NCBI GenBank assembly: GCA_037953625.1
Contig: CM075653.1
Span: 97,071,639-97,135,638, forward strand
DNA length: 64,000 bases
Source: Crotalaria pallida
Taxonomy: Eukaryota; Streptophyta; Magnoliopsida; Fabales; Fabaceae
Direction of reading: 5' to 3'
A program made the translations under genes and the position numbers. Under the pieces are notes generated by a model. It was not told where the DNA came from. It made no database searches and saw nothing but the letters and a program-made list of their open reading frames with translations. Positions 43,902 through 57,161 of this stretch are shown one piece after another. The stretch's first letter is position 1, and each line of letters opens with the position of its first letter.

Positions 43902-46900
43902 TGTAACATCCCGAATTTTAATTCTAATAATAATTAGAATAATAATAAGATTTGGAAGTAAGGATTATCCTAGAAGGGATTTAAAATGATGGATTAGGAG
44001 TGCTTTGAGTGCCATATAGGAGTCAAGGAGCATTGGCATTGAAAAGCAAATTTAAAGAAGACCAAACGAGTGTCAAAAATCGAGTTTTCGGTGTTATAAA
44101 CACCCGACATTAGGAAATTCAAAATAAAAGATTTAAGACTCAAAACACAATTCCCACCGTTGGATATGAAGTTATGATTTTTAGGAAGCTTACTTCCAAA
44201 TTTGAGCAAGATCCAACGGGTAACGAAGAAGTTATCTCGAATTGAAGCAGGAAGAAAATAGGAGGAAAATAGGAAAATGAATAAATGGGGTACTGGGCAA
44301 AATACTCGAGTCTTTTGGAAAAGACTCGAGTGTTTTACAGAGAACTCTCAGGCAATACTCGAGTCTTTTGGAAAAGACTCGAGTGTTTTGGAAAAGACTG
44401 GAGTCTTTTGGAAAAGACTGGAGTGTTTTTAAAGAAAACACTCGAGTGTTTTGGAAAACACTCGAGTGTTTTGTGCAGACAGCCTCAAAAACGTGTTTCA
44501 GCCAACCATCTTCTTCATAACCCAACTCCACTCTCTCTCCTAGGTCACGAACATCTCCTCATTATCTCTCTAAATTTCACCTCAAATCACCATCTCAATC
44601 CATAAATAAGCATTGAGAATCAATCCCCAACACATTTAAACACTTAATCTCCCTTCAATCTCTCAAGTTCCTTCTCTCCTCCCTCCCATTCGAATCCCCC
44701 TTCTTTCTCACCAAGATAGGGCTTTGTTTTCATCTTCCTCAAGCTCAACACTCATCTATCATCATCCTCCCTTCCATTGGTAAGTTTCAATACTCTCTCT
44801 CTCTCTCTCTAGGGCCATACGAATTTCTCCCTCTTCCCTCACATGGCATACGAATTTCATGTTATGATTTAGCATAAATTATGACTCATTTGTGCTCTAT
44901 TGTGTCATGGAGGTCAAGAGTCTCTCTCTTTCACTCAATCCTTGGAGCTCTTGATTAAGGAGCTTAGGAGCTAGGGCTTGGAAGGTTTCCCCCATCTCTC
45001 TTGATTTAAGGTAAGGGAGTGGATATAGTGAGCTTTGCCTTGTTCTAGGGAGTAGGCTCTAGTTAGTATATAATGCTTGTTAGGGTTATGTGTTAGGGGA
45101 GAAAATTAGATTATAAAACCCTATGTGATTGAATATGAAATTCTAAATAATTAAATATGCATGATGAAATGGATGTTAAGACTAGGAAAAGGAAACCCAA
45201 TGATATAGGAATGAATTAATGGATAAATGAAATTTGGTTAATGATTATATTGAGGTACATGAGGAATTGGGTAATGTGATAACGAAGTGGACATAAATGA
45301 TTTCTATGACTAATGTCTTTATTTGTAAAGTTGTGAATTAAATGATAATTGATTGATGTTGCCAATATATGTAGGTATTATGGAATAAATTGATATAGGA
45401 AGAAAGGGAATGGAAATGATTAGAGGTGATGAATATGCATATTAGTATCAAATTGTTATATAAGTAAAAATGTTAAGTATTATCAATTGTGAACAAAGGT
45501 TATGGATTATGAATTGGACTTGTGAATATGGGAAACAGAAGTAAAACGGTTATGAGTAATTAAAAAGTAAAAGGTGATATATGTAAATTAGAATGAAGGG
45601 AAATCAAAATGTTGGGCTATAAAGGAGAACACTATTTGGCATAATTGTGATAACTGAGAAAGGAAGTGAATGAGGAATTTGCATGAATGCTTAGTTGTTG
45701 AATGTGTGTTGTTGTGTTTAAATGTGATATAATTGTTGATGTGAGAATATGAAAGTATGTTTTGGCCTCTGATGTGAGGTAATGAATATGGAAATGTGAT
45801 TAAATGCGTTGGCCTCTGATTTGAGGTGACGAGTAATGGAAAGTGATGAATATGCTGACCTCTGATATGAGGGGCACAATATGAATGGTAAAATGTGTTG
45901 ACCTCTGACCTGAGGGACACGATATGAATTGGAATGAATGGGTGTTGACCTCTGACCTGAGGGACACCGGATTAAATAATGGGTTGGGTGTTGACCTCTG
46001 ACCTGAGGGACACCGAATAAAATATGTAATGGGTGTTGACCTCTGACCTGAGGGACACAAAATGGATTATAATGAATGGGTGTTGACCTCTGACCTGAGG
46101 GACACGAAATGGATTATAATGAATGGGTGTTGACCTCTGACCTGAGGGACACATAATTTAAATAAGGAAAGGAATGAGAGCCTCTGCTTTGAGGTGATAA
46201 ATGGGTTGCATGGAACTGTGCATTGACCTCTGATTTGAGGTGATGTACTATAATGAAATGAGTATGTGAAATGAATAAAAAGGAAAGGAAATGAATGTTG
46301 ATTGAATGGGAAATGAATAAGGAAAAATGGATATTGAAATGAATAATGGAAGTGGATGGTAAAATGAATGATGGATATGGAAATGATGAAATGTGTATGG
46401 TGTGCAATATGTGAATATATGCTTATTTGCTAATTGTGTTTGACCTAGTGGGTTGTTATGTCTAGTTAGAAACTGCTTTCTATTTCATGTGCAATGCTCA
46501 CTCCCTTACAGTTTCAGGTACGGAGATTGAGTTGGCACAGTCCCCGGCCGAGCAGGAGTACTTTCCCTCACAGGGAGGGTAGGGTGATATGGGTTGTAGA
46601 TTATAGCATGGGCCGAAGCCTCTCATATTATCTTGATGTAAATTTAATATACATATTTTGAATGAGGCTTAGGATGTTGTGTTCGGCTAAAGTTATATAT
46701 TTTGGTTATGTCACTCAAAACTTAGTATTTTCCGCTAGTACTCTGATTAATTAATATACTCTGATATATTTGGAGCCCGTGGGGCCTTAGTATGATTTAT
46801 ATATGTAATTTGAAGCCCTGCTGGCTACTGGTTGCTTTAATTAAAATTGTTCATCACAGGTTGAATTTTGGATTAGCCCGAAAAACAAACAAAACTCCGT

Positions 46901-46996
46901 CCGTGTGACGGTTGATTTTAATATAATAAAAATGAATTTTTAAGTCCGTATTTTAATATAAGGGGAATTAAGGGTAAATAATCTTAGGGTGTTACA
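43902..46996 (+). repeat. N LTR copy b (3,095 bp)
   Basis: As copy a, plus one extra 20-base unit in the palindrome region (GACTGGAGTCTTTTGGAAAA, about 44395-44420). The minisatellite is at 45766-46240. Confidence 0.93.
45766..46240 (+). repeat. 46-bp minisatellite, LTR b
   Basis: Same 11 units as in LTR a. Confidence 0.85.
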
Positions 46997-47000
46997 TTTA

Positions 47001-47012
47001 TGGTATCAGAGC
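47001..47012 (+). other. Primer-binding site of N, second unit
   Basis: TGGTATCAGAGC after LTR b. Confidence 0.92.
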
Positions 47013-47174
47013 AGTTTCCCTCGGCCTTTGGAGTATGAACTCACTACTCCTATGGTTACTCACCGAGCGAGTAACCCAAGTATTTAGTTTAGTGTCTAAG
47101 TGAAGTTATAGGATATTAGTAGTTTTATTTAATTATTCTATCATTAACTGGTTTCCCTTCCATGACTCAACAGT

Positions 47175-48299
47175 ATGGCAGGGAGACGGGCTAATAATGA
47201 TAGGATTGCTGCAATTCTCGAAACTCTGGTTCAATTGCAGCAGAACCAAGCCCAAGTTCAGCAGCAACAAGCTGATAATCTTGCAAACCTGCAGCAGAAT
47301 CAAGCCCAAAACATTGTTGTAGCTGCGGCAGCTGCTGCAGCAGCACTTCAGCCTCCTCCACCACCACCAGTGGAGATTGACTGGATGGGCCGCTTTAGAA
47401 AAAGCGATCCGCCGAAGTTTGAAGGGGGTTACAATCCCGATGGAGCTCAAAGATGGCTCCAGGAGATGGAGAAGGTGTTTCGTTCACTGCAGCCACCAGG
47501 TGACCAGTATATGCGACTAGTGGAGTATGTTCTGATGGGTGAGGCGGAACATTGGTGGGACCAACAGAGGAGAGGTCTGGAAGCAGCTAATGAGCTTATT
47601 TCATGGGATCTTTTCAAGATCCGTTTTCTGGGAAAGTACTTTCCGGAAAATGTAAGGAGGGAGAAGGAAGTGGCTTTTCTTGAGCTGAAGCAAGGGAGCC
47701 TCAGTGTTGGAGAATATGCAGCTCAGTTTGAGGATCTCATTCGTTATTCTGGCAGCTATCGGGATGCAGATGAACGCACTAAGTGTATCAAGTTTGAGGC
47801 TGGTCTCAATTCCAAGATCAAAACTGTCTTTGTCTATTAGGGAATCTCTAACCTCTCTCAACTAGTGAACATGACCAGTGCTTATGAAGATTCTCTCAAG
47901 CAGGAACAAGAAGGGGAGCGAAGCAGGGCATCTCAGAGATTGTCTGGTCCTATTAGGGGCAAGGGACCGATTCTGAAGTCTGGTCCATACTCTCATTCCG
48001 GGGTCACGTTTCCTAGGGAATCCGGACCAACAGTGAATGCTTATGGTCCAATACCGATCTGTCAGCACTGCGGCAGGATGCATAGGGGAGTGTGTTGGAC
48101 ATTGGGTCGAAAGGAGGGGTTATGCTTTCACTGTGGACAACCCGGACATTTTGCTTCAAATTGTCCTAAGAACACAATGAAGGAGATTAATGCTGCCAAG
48201 GCACAGAAGGCCCGGGGTGGTCCATCATTGCAGAAGGGGAAGTTATTCATCGTCGAGGGTGACGAGGTGGACCCAGCTGATATGGTCGTAGGTAACTAA
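47175..48299 (+). pseudogene. N gag, second unit (same stop)
   Basis: Same protein as the first unit with one residue change seen near the end (MVAGN against MVVGN). The mid-gene TAG is at 47838-47840. Confidence 0.88.
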
Positions 48300-49735
48300 C
48301 GGTTGCCAAGTCCATGCGTAATACTTTTAAGTTCGATTGTTGTGGAGTTAGTTACTCTTCGGTTAGCTAAATAGTGAGTTAGTAATGTCTTAGGATATAA
48401 TTGTTTAAAAACATGTTGGATATCTTCCTTTCCAAATACAATTCTGTTCTTATAGATAACATATGAAAGACCTTAGAAAGAATTCTTAAATTTGAGAACT
48501 CTAGTATCAAGTGACCAATACTATGTTGTGATGTTGTTATTTGATGTAATGTAAGGTTAGAACTGATCACTCTAATCCTTGCATTTGTTAAATGATGACA
48601 TTACTGATAGAACCCGACAGTGATGTGTTGTTGGTAGACGGGAGGATGGGATTGATCACCTCAATTCTTGCATCTATCAATAAATGCTATCATTGTAACC
48701 TTTAAAGTGAAAGTAGACAACCAAAGTAGTGACTTCCAAGGAAAGAATTCTTGTAAGAGAAGCCAACCTAACCCAGAAACATTCGTTCAAAAGCTTCTTA
48801 TAGAGTTAGAGAGTAGATAGAAAATAGTTCTAAAGAAAGGAAGTCTTGGTATATGCTACTTGTTCCGAAGTAGTATAGCTAAGTGCTAATCCCTTGGATG
48901 AGTTAAGACAGCTCTCCAGAAGTTATTCTTAACCATCATATCAACTAAACCAATCTTGAAGCAATTTGACAGTTGCTTTGAATCTTTTCCCGGTTCCTAG
49001 ATAACCATTCGTAAGAATAGCCGGTTGTGCCAAATTTGCAAAATCCCTGCGTTAAGACCAAACAATCTTGATAATTGACACAGCCAACGGCAAGTTGGCG
49101 TACCCTTCACCTTTGGTAGTTGGGTAAATCATGGGACTAATGTGGACCATTTCCTTCCTATTCTTTTTAATCGAATTCATGGAAGGAGTTGATTGTTGAG
49201 CATTTAGTAGATATTGTGTCTACTCTAATCAAATAAACAATTGGGGAAGCTCTTAGCCTTTGGTGTGCTTCTTATTCAGGAATGCATGTGTTTTTGAAAA
49301 GCTTTAAATCCTATCGGTGCTAGTCGAATCATTGTGAGAAGACAAACTCTAAGGCGTTCTATCCTACAAAAATTATCGCATGGCATGATCCCAGGGTATC
49401 TATTCTGGGAAAGATTCTAAAACTATTCCAGAAATGCTAAATGTTTCGAGTCTTTCCGTATCTAGCTAATGCAACTCCTGTCTTACATCTATTCGAAGGA
49501 CGACCGGAAGCGGACTCACCCGGTCCCATATCCTTTAGCGTGGAGGTAATTGTGTATGTCGATGCCAAGTGGGGGAGCACTTCCTACCCTCACTTAAGTT
49601 CTATCTAGGTAGTGGCAAAATCGGAAGAGTGGCGGAAGCAACCGAAGGGAAGTAATGATAGGAGTCACAAGCCCTACCATTGGGAAGATTCTCCATTTAC
49701 CGAACTTAACGGAATTTCGGGGACGAAATTCTAAT
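48300..49735 (+). other. N internal tail, second unit (non-coding)
   Basis: Copy of 42452-43887; nothing coding was seen. Confidence 0.7.
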
Positions 49736-49749
49736 AAGTGGGGGAGAAA
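49712..49749 (+). other. Pre-PPT hairpin and polypurine tract, N second unit
   Basis: Same stem, loop and purine tract as 43864-43901. Confidence 0.75.
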
Positions 49750-52700
49750 TGTAACATCCCGAATTTTAATTCTAATAATAATTAGAATAATAATAAGATT
49801 TGGAAGTAAGGATTATCCTAGAAGGGATTTAAAATGATGGATTAGGAGTGCTTTGAGTGCCATATAGGAGTCAAGGAGCATTGGCATTGAAAAGCAAATT
49901 TAAAGAAGACCAAACGAGTGTCAAAAATCGAGTTTTCGGTGTTATAAACACCCGACATTAGGAAATTCAAAATAAAAGATTTAAGACTCAAAACACAATT
50001 CCCACCGTTGGATATGAAGTTATGATTTTTAGGAAGCTTACTTCCAAATTTGAGCAAGATCCAACGGGTAACGAAGAAGTTATCTCGAATTGAAGCAGGA
50101 AGAAAATAGGAAAATGAATAAATGGGGTACTGGGCAAAATACTCGAGTCTTTTGGAAAAGACTCGAGTGTTTTACAGAGAACTCTCAGGCAATACTCGAG
50201 TCTTTTGGAAAAGACTCGAGTGTTTTGGAAAAGACTGGAGTCTTTTGGAAAAGACTGGAGTGTTTTTAAAGAAAACACTCGAGTGTTTTGGAAAACACTC
50301 GAGTGTTTTGTGCAGACAGCCTCAAAAACGTGTTTCAGCCAACCATCTTCTTCATAACCCAACTCCACTCTCTCTCCTAGGTCACGAACATCTCCTCATT
50401 ATCTCTCTAAATTTCACCTCAAATCACCATCTCAATCCATAAATAAGCATTGAGAATCAATCCCCAACACATTTAAACACTTAATCTCCCTTCAATCTCT
50501 CAAGTTCCTTCTCTCCTCCCTCCAATTCGAATCCCCCTTCTTTCTCACCAAGATAGGGCTTTTTTTTCATCTTCCTCAAGCTCAACACTCATCTATCATC
50601 ATCCTCCCTTCCATTGGTAAGTTTCAATACTCTCTCTCTCTCTCTCTAGGGCCATACGAATTTCTCCCTCTTCCCTCACATGGCATACGAATTTCATGTT
50701 ATGATTTAGCATAAATTATGACTCATTTGTGCTCTATTGTGTCATGGAGGTCAAGAGTCTCTCTCTTTCACTCAATCCTTGGAGCTCTTGATTAAGGAGC
50801 TTAGGAGCTAGGGCTTGGAAGGTTTCCCCCATCTCTCTTGATTTAAGGTAAGGGAGTGGATATAGTGAGCTTTGCCTTGTTCTAGGGAGTAGGCTCTAGT
50901 TAGTATATAATGCTTGTTAGGGTTATGTGTTAGGGGAGAAAATTAGATTATAAAACCCTATGTGATTGAATATGAAATTCTAAATAATTAAATATGCATG
51001 ATGAAATGGATGTTAAGACTAGGAAAAGGAAACCCAATGATATAGGAATGAATTAATGGATAAATGAAATTTGGTTAATGATTATATTGAGGTACATGAG
51101 GAATTGGGTAATGTGATAACGAAGTGGACATAAATGATTTCTATGACTAATGTCTTTATTTGTAAAGTTGTGAATTAAATGATAATTGATTGATGTTGCC
51201 AATATATGTAGGTATTATGGAATAAATTGATATAGGAAGAAAGGGAATGGAAATGATTAGAGGTGATGAATATGCATATTAGTATCAAATTGTTATATAA
51301 GTAAAAATGTTAAGTATTATCAATTGTGAACAAAGGTTATGGATTATGAATTGGACTTGTGAATATGGGAAACGGAAGTAAAACGGTTATGAGTAATTAA
51401 AAAGTAAAAGGTGATATATGTAAATTAGAATGAAGGGAAATCAAAATGTTGGGCTATAAAGGAGAACACTATTTGGCATAATTGTGATAACTGAGAAAGG
51501 AAGTGAATGAGGAATTTGCATGAATGCTTAGTTGTTGAATGTGTGTTGTTGTGTTTAAATGTGATATAATTGTTGATGTGAGAATATGAAAGTATGTTTT
51601 GGCCTCTGATGTGAGGTAATGAATATGGAAATGTGATTAAATGCGTTGGCCTCTGATTTGAGGTGACGAGTAATGGAAAGTGATGAATATGCTGACCTCT
51701 GATATGAGGGGCACAATATGAATGGTAAAATGTGTTGACCTCTGACCTGAGGGACACGATATGAATTGGAATGAATGGGTGTTGACCTCTGACCTGAGGG
51801 ACACCGGATTAAATAATGGGTTGGGTGTTGACCTCTGACCTGAGGGACACCGAATAAAATATGTAATGGGTGTTGACCTCTGACCTGAGGGACACAAAAT
51901 GGATTATAATGAATGGGTGTTGACCTCTGACCTGAGGGACACGAAATGGATTATAATGAATGGGTGTTGACCTCTGACCTGAGGGACACATAATTTAAAT
52001 AAGGAAAGGAATGAGAGCCTCTGCTTTGAGGTGATAAATGGGTTGCATGGAACTGTGCATTGACCTCTGATTTGAGGTGATGTACTATAATGAAATGAGT
52101 ATGTGAAATGAATAAAAAGGAAAGGAAATGAATGTTGATTGAATGGGAAATGAATAAGGAAAAATGGATATTGAAATGAATAATGGAAGTGGATGGTAAA
52201 ATGAATGATGGATATGGAAATGATGAAATGTGTATGGTGTGCAATATGTGAATATATGCTTATTTGCTAATTGTGTTTGACCTAGTGGGTTGTTATGTCT
52301 AGTTAGAAACTGCTTTCTATTTCATGTGCAATGCTCACTCCCTTACAGTTTCAGGTACGAAGATTGAGTTGGCACAGTCCCCGGCCGAGCAGGAGTACTT
52401 TCCCTCACAGGGAGGGTAGGGTGATATGGGTTGTAGATTATAGCATGGGCCGAAGCCTCTCATATTATCTTGATGTAAATTTAATATACATATTTTGAAT
52501 GAGGCTTAGGATGTTGTGTTCGGCTAAAGTTATATATTTTGGTTATGTCACTCAAAACTTAGTATTTTCCGCTAGTACTCTGATTAATTAATATACTCTG
52601 ATATATTTGGAGCCCGTGGGGCCTTAGTATGATTTATATATGTAATTTGAAGCCCTGCTGGCTACTGGTTGCTTTAATTAAAATTGTTCATCACAGGTTG

Positions 52701-52833
52701 AATTTTGGATTAGCCCGAAAAACAAACAAAACTCCGTCCGTGTGACAGTTGATTTTAATATAATAAAAATGAATTTTTAAGTCCGTATTTTAATATAAGG
52801 GGAATTAAGGGTAAATAATCTTAGGGTGTTACA
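49750..52833 (+). repeat. N LTR copy c (3,084 bp)
   Basis: It has the extra 20-base unit of copy b but lacks 11 bases before it (AGGAAAATAGG-type repeat near 50108). So b and c share a change that a lacks. It ends in TGTTACA, followed by TAGTG. Confidence 0.93.
51603..52077 (+). repeat. 46-bp minisatellite, LTR c
   Basis: Same 11 units as in LTR a. Confidence 0.85.
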
Positions 52834-52838
52834 TAGTG
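52834..52838. repeat. Target-site duplication of array N, right
   Basis: TAGTG, matching 38069-38073. Confidence 0.9.
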
Positions 52839-52989
52839 TAATTATTTCAGCTTGTAAATGGACATTAATAAGGACGTTCATTTGATGTAATAGCATACCT
52901 CTATTTCTTTTGATCTTGCATTTTGATGTCTTGCATGTCTTTTCCTCGATGTCATCTTAAAATAAATATGTTTAAATGCTTTACCCTTT

Positions 52990-54130
52990 CATGTTGATCC
53001 CCACGGTTTTGGGTGAACTTTGTGTTGATCTTGGTGATGTATGTGTTTAGTCTCATGATCTTGAAGCTTTGATGTCTTGCATGTTACTTTTATAAATTGA
53101 TCTTGAATATTTGTGTTTGAATGATTTGATTTTCATCTTGGTCTTCACGATTTAGTCTTGGTTTTGTGTTTAAGTCTAAGATTTCATTTTGATCTTGCCT
53201 TGTATATTCTTCTTGTAATTTGATTCCAAATAATTGCACTTGCATGTCTTGATTTCTCACATGTTCTTCACGGTTTTGCTTAGAACCTTTGTTAGGACAC
53301 ATGTTTTTACCTTGATCTTGCTTTACATATTTAACCTATGCTTGATCCATGATAAAATGTGGAGTATGAAACTATTTGTGTTTTGAATGCAAAGCCTTGT
53401 TTTCCCTCTAAATGCATGTCACGGTTTTAAGAGGAAAAATCCATATAGCATGCTTGAAAACGATTTTTATATATAAAGAGAATTTAAAAACATAAATTTG
53501 GTGGATGATTAGGATGATTCGGTTAATGGCTTGAAAAATAAAAGGTTGCATGAGTTGGTTTTGATGTTGATGAAATGGTGAGACTTTGTCTTTATTCATG
53601 TAGCCATTCGGTCTAAACTAGGAAACCATGTTAGACTCTTACTTTACTTACATACATGATGAAAGTATGCCATTTAGAGATCATAGGTCCATGCATGAAT
53701 GTGTTAAGATGTTTTACATGATTGAGATTTCTAAATGCCCATGTAGAGCTCACGGCTTCATGTTTAGGGTCATCTAGGATAGTTCATTTTACCTTGTATA
53801 AGTGTTTCATGATTAGGATTAATAATTTCTAAACCTTTGGGACTTAAAACCTTATTACAATTTAAAAAGTAATTTTCATGTCCTATTCAGTTTAGGAATT
53901 AATCCTAATTAAGTCATTTCATTTTCTTTATGTGAATGTTGAGTTTAATTTTATATGAATTGATTTGGTAAATGTTGTTGTGTTGAGTGTTCTTTTATGT
54001 GACCTATTCGGTCATCACTCTCAATCCCTTTCAAAGCATGCTTATTTCTCAAAGTTACATGGTTTGAGTTAATCTTTGAATTAATTGAGTGATTGGTATG
54101 TGTGTTTGCATGATTTCCATTCGGTTTAAG
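52990..54130 (+). repeat. Degenerate ~130-bp field in LTR D
   Basis: CACGGTTTT, CACGATTT, TTCGGTTT and TTCGGTC marks occur at about 53003, 53144, 53267, 53420, 53517, 53605, 53750, 54006 and 54120. Spacing is looser than in A. Confidence 0.4.
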
Positions 54131-54698
54131 TAGAAAAGTAAGGAGAATCCAATGCTTTTCTAATCGTGTGTTTGTCAACTTGATGCTAGCCCTATTCTAA
54201 GTGAATGTGTTCCTTTATTCGTATGTGCTACATGGTCATGTGCGTATGTGCTTGGAAATCTTGAATGATTAACAATTAGGTTGAAAAGGATTTTTAATTT
54301 AGCCCTTGTAAAGTTTTCTTTCTAATTCGTTTTTTTTTTAAGAAAAGTTTTTACCTCTACATGGTTTTCTTTCAATTCGGTTTTAAGGAAAACAAAGTGA
54401 TTTTTATAATAGAAAGAAATTGTTTTCATGGTTGTAATTTAACAAATGATTTTACAAGAAAAACCTTAAAGATAAAATGTAGCCTTTTGAGGAACCAAGG
54501 AATTATTAAGGCAAAGTGACTTTTAATCAAGAAGTGTGGTTAAAGACATTTTGTTTTCAAAATAATTTCTTAGGACTGGTTTTAATAAAAGAATGAATTA
54601 TTTGAGTTCCAGCCGTAAATCGGGAGTGGTTACGAGCGCCGTCGTGGAAAAGCAGGAAGCGTAACAAGAGGGTAACCAAGAGTGTGGTCGTCAATCAG

Positions 54699-56497
54699 GT
54701 GAGAGAGAAGTTTTCCTTTAGATATAATGGTAGCTAGGTAATTTAGTAGGACGTTCCGCATCATCTCAAAGATCGGAACTCGTGGTTAGCGTCAATAGTA
54801 TAAGCGACAATTGTTTGCCCTGCGTGGTCGCTTATACGAGGGTGACAAAGACCACAAAGCCATTGTATGATGTCGTGTGTTAATAGCATGCTTTTCTTCT
54901 GTGTTTCTTTTATTAATGCTTGGTACTGCTTATGGTTGTTAAAAATAATAATGAGAAATGAAATGAGAAGAAGAGGAATTTGAAAGGGATGGAATAACAA
55001 GAAAAGGATGATAAGGAAAGATAAGAGAATGATTGGGAAGAGAGAGAGAGGTGGATTGACTGGAAAAGAAATCGAAAATGAAAATGAGAACGAGCCAGAG
55101 CTGAGGAGACGATGTTGAGATGAGTTGTGATTGAGACGTGGTACCTCATCCCAGTTTTGGGAAGAAGCTTAGTGTTGAGTTGAGCTTTCTCCTCCGCTAA
55201 CACTCACCCAAAACTGTGGTTTTTGAAAATAAATGAATAAACTGAAATTTTTCGAAAAGAGTTTGAAACGGATTTTGTAAATCGAAGTTTTGGAAAAGAG
55301 CTTTTGAGAATTGAAAGTTTTGGGAAAAAGATTTTAGAAAAAGATTTTGAAGAAACTTGTGAGGCAATATTTTCAAAGTAGTTTTTATGAAAATGACTCT
55401 TTTAGAAATTTTATGAAAGGGTGTTATGGAAAAATGTTTTCGGAAGATTTTACAAAACAAGAAGAGGTTGTGAAATGGAAAGTGTTTGTGGAATATGTAT
55501 GAGATGTGGTTTAATTGAGAAACTCCCAGCTCTGAGCTATGTATGATTTGAAAGTACAAAGATAGTGGTCGGGACTCACTGAAGGGATGCACTAAGGGTG
55601 AGTTGACCGTTAGGTTAATTAATAATTAAAAGACTTTAAAAGACCTTAATAGCGAACGTGGTGAGTTATGAGAGTTAACCTGAAGTAGTGGAGAGGAAGA
55701 TACTATGGGTATCTTCGGATACTCAGGTGGGGATTGCAGGAGGGGAGGACGATGACGGTGAAACGTCAAGAAGTCTAGAGTATTGTTGTAGACAGAACGA
55801 ATTCCATAAGTGGTGCACTAACGTGGTGGGGGCCGGGCCTAATACCGTGGTAAGTTCTGTGCGCGCACTACAACAATACTGTCGCCCCCTCGATGCAAAT
55901 CTACAACAGTGGAGAGGGACTGGAACGGGGCACTGTGTATTTGAATTGTGATATTACTTGTGATTGAGGCTGAGACCTCCTGGCTTGGAGCCATTATGTT
56001 TGGACAGCTGTCATGCCCGCGTGGTAAAGGTCCTGTACTCCTGTTGGCTTCCGATTAGGGTTGGCTGGTGTGCCGAGGAGATGTAGGCTTGATATGCGAG
56101 TGGTAACTACGAAAGGAAACGAGTACCTCGATGATCCTTTAACTCCCTTGATCATCGATGGTTTAATTCAATAAAACATTATAAGGAAAAGATTTGTATA
56201 GTAAACAGTGAGAGATTGGGAAACGCTGAAGATGAAGAGAGGTTATACCATGAGTGGAGGAGAAACAGTAAGCGGACAATTGGGAGGAAAGGGATTAAGA
56301 ATAAGAATAAACGGATAGTAAGGATAATGATCTGTGTGCTTGTTATTGTGTATGCTTATTGTATATTGTTGTGTGTTTTGTGTGTGTGTCCTATTATTTT
56401 ACCTACCGTAATTCCACGCCGTCGACGCTACGCGTCCGGAAAGCTTACTCTCTCCTGTTCGTTGGCACATCGGTGTTGCTGGTATTCCAACGGGCAG
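54699..56497 (+). other. Putative LTR leader intron, LTR D
   Basis: Donor AATCAG|GTGAGAGAG and acceptor CGGGCAG (ending 56497), 1,799 nt apart. The inner donor GTG|GTAAGTTC is at 55850. Confidence 0.45.
55683..56086 (+). promoter_or_regulatory. Conserved LTR block, LTR D copy
   Basis: Almost the same as 3507-3901 of element A (about six changes in the first 260 bases), in contrast to the strongly changed LTR ORF just downstream. Confidence 0.6.
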
Positions 56498-56776
56498 ACA
56501 AAGCTCCACATGGGAGCCGGTGTTCGGGCTCAGGACGGTCAAGGATGGAATGCTATACCTCACGGAAGGAATTGGACAGGGCATACGCAAGTGGTGGTCG
56601 ACGATCCGGAGCGTAAACTGAGGACAGAGAATCTAGTGAGACTATTCGGGGTGGAGCTCCAGCTTAAGCCGGGAGAAGGGCCAAGGAAAGCAGTCGCAAC
56701 GTCACCCGGCCTGACGGTGCTGAAGGAAAGAAGGAAGATAGGACCAATTTACTTTGATAAGAGAGAGAAGCAATAG
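56216..56776 (+). CDS. LTR-encoded protein, LTR D copy (long frame)
   Basis: A 186-residue open frame. The part after the acceptor-like CGGGCAG (start ATG 56510, 88 residues) keeps NWTGHTQVVVDDPERKL, aligned with the A-C core, but the rest of its tail is diverged. Unlike A-C, the upstream region is in the same frame because one base fewer is present before CTTACTCTCTCC; it adds a basic N-terminus, a hydrophobic stretch (VLVIVYAYCILLCVLCVCP) and RRRRY. In A-C that hydrophobic stretch is in the other frame. Whether the long form is made is unknown. Confidence 0.45.
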   Translation: MGNAEDEERLYHEWRRNSKRTIGRKGIKNKNKRIVRIMICVLVIVYAYCILLCVLCVCPIILPTVIPRRRRYASGKLTLSCSLAHRCCWYSNGQTKLHMGAGVRAQDGQGWNAIPHGRNWTGHTQVVVDDPERKLRTENLVRLFGVELQLKPGEGPRKAVATSPGLTVLKERRKIGPIYFDKREKQ

Positions 56777-57156
56777 AAGCTTTAGGGTAGGTGATTATTT
56801 GTCTTTCACATTCAGGATTACCTAAGTTGTAAACTGTTACTGTACTGTACTATTCTGAAGCATGCCCGAATCTCAATAAAAGGGATGAACCCTTTTGTGA
56901 AATTAATCAAGTGAAGAGCAAACTGTTTTCTTAGTGAAATGTTTTTGATAAGTAAAGTAACAGAGTTGTGGGTTCCAAGTAACAACTCGGTTTTCGAGAA
57001 GAGAATGTTGAAGGATATTAATAATTTCTCAAACATGTTTTCAAAACCCTTCAACGACATATTACTATAAACGTTTTAAAAAAAATGGCCTCATATTTTG
57101 ACAACAACCACAATTAAAAGTAATCGTTTTGGGTTTTCGAAAATCGGGCTGTTACA

Positions 57157-57161
57157 GAATT
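57157..57161. repeat. Target-site duplication of LTR D, right
   Basis: GAATT, matching 36839-36843. Confidence 0.9.

Larger units (their letters stand above)
38074..52833 (+). mobile_element. Array N: LTR-gag-LTR-gag-LTR tandem element
   Basis: Three near-identical LTRs (38074-41148, 43902-46996, 49750-52833) alternate with two identical-looking internal regions of 2,753 bases. One 5-bp duplication (TAGTG) flanks the whole array, so a single insertion was later enlarged, most simply by unequal recombination between LTRs. Each unit has an iMet primer site, a gag with a stop in the middle, no pol, and a hairpin with polypurine tract. N is non-autonomous; Tekay-like elements related to T are the likely protein source. 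Confidence 0.92.
36844..57156 (+). mobile_element. LTR D: solo giant LTR, itself split by array N
   Basis: The two D parts (36844-38073 and 52839-57156) make about 5.55 kb, the same size class as A and B. It starts TGTAACATCCCG, ends ATCGGGCTGTTACA and has a perfect GAATT duplication with no internal region, so it is a solo LTR. The 3' part carries the CAG|GTGAGAG donor (54699), the conserved block and the LTR ORF. Confidence 0.9.
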
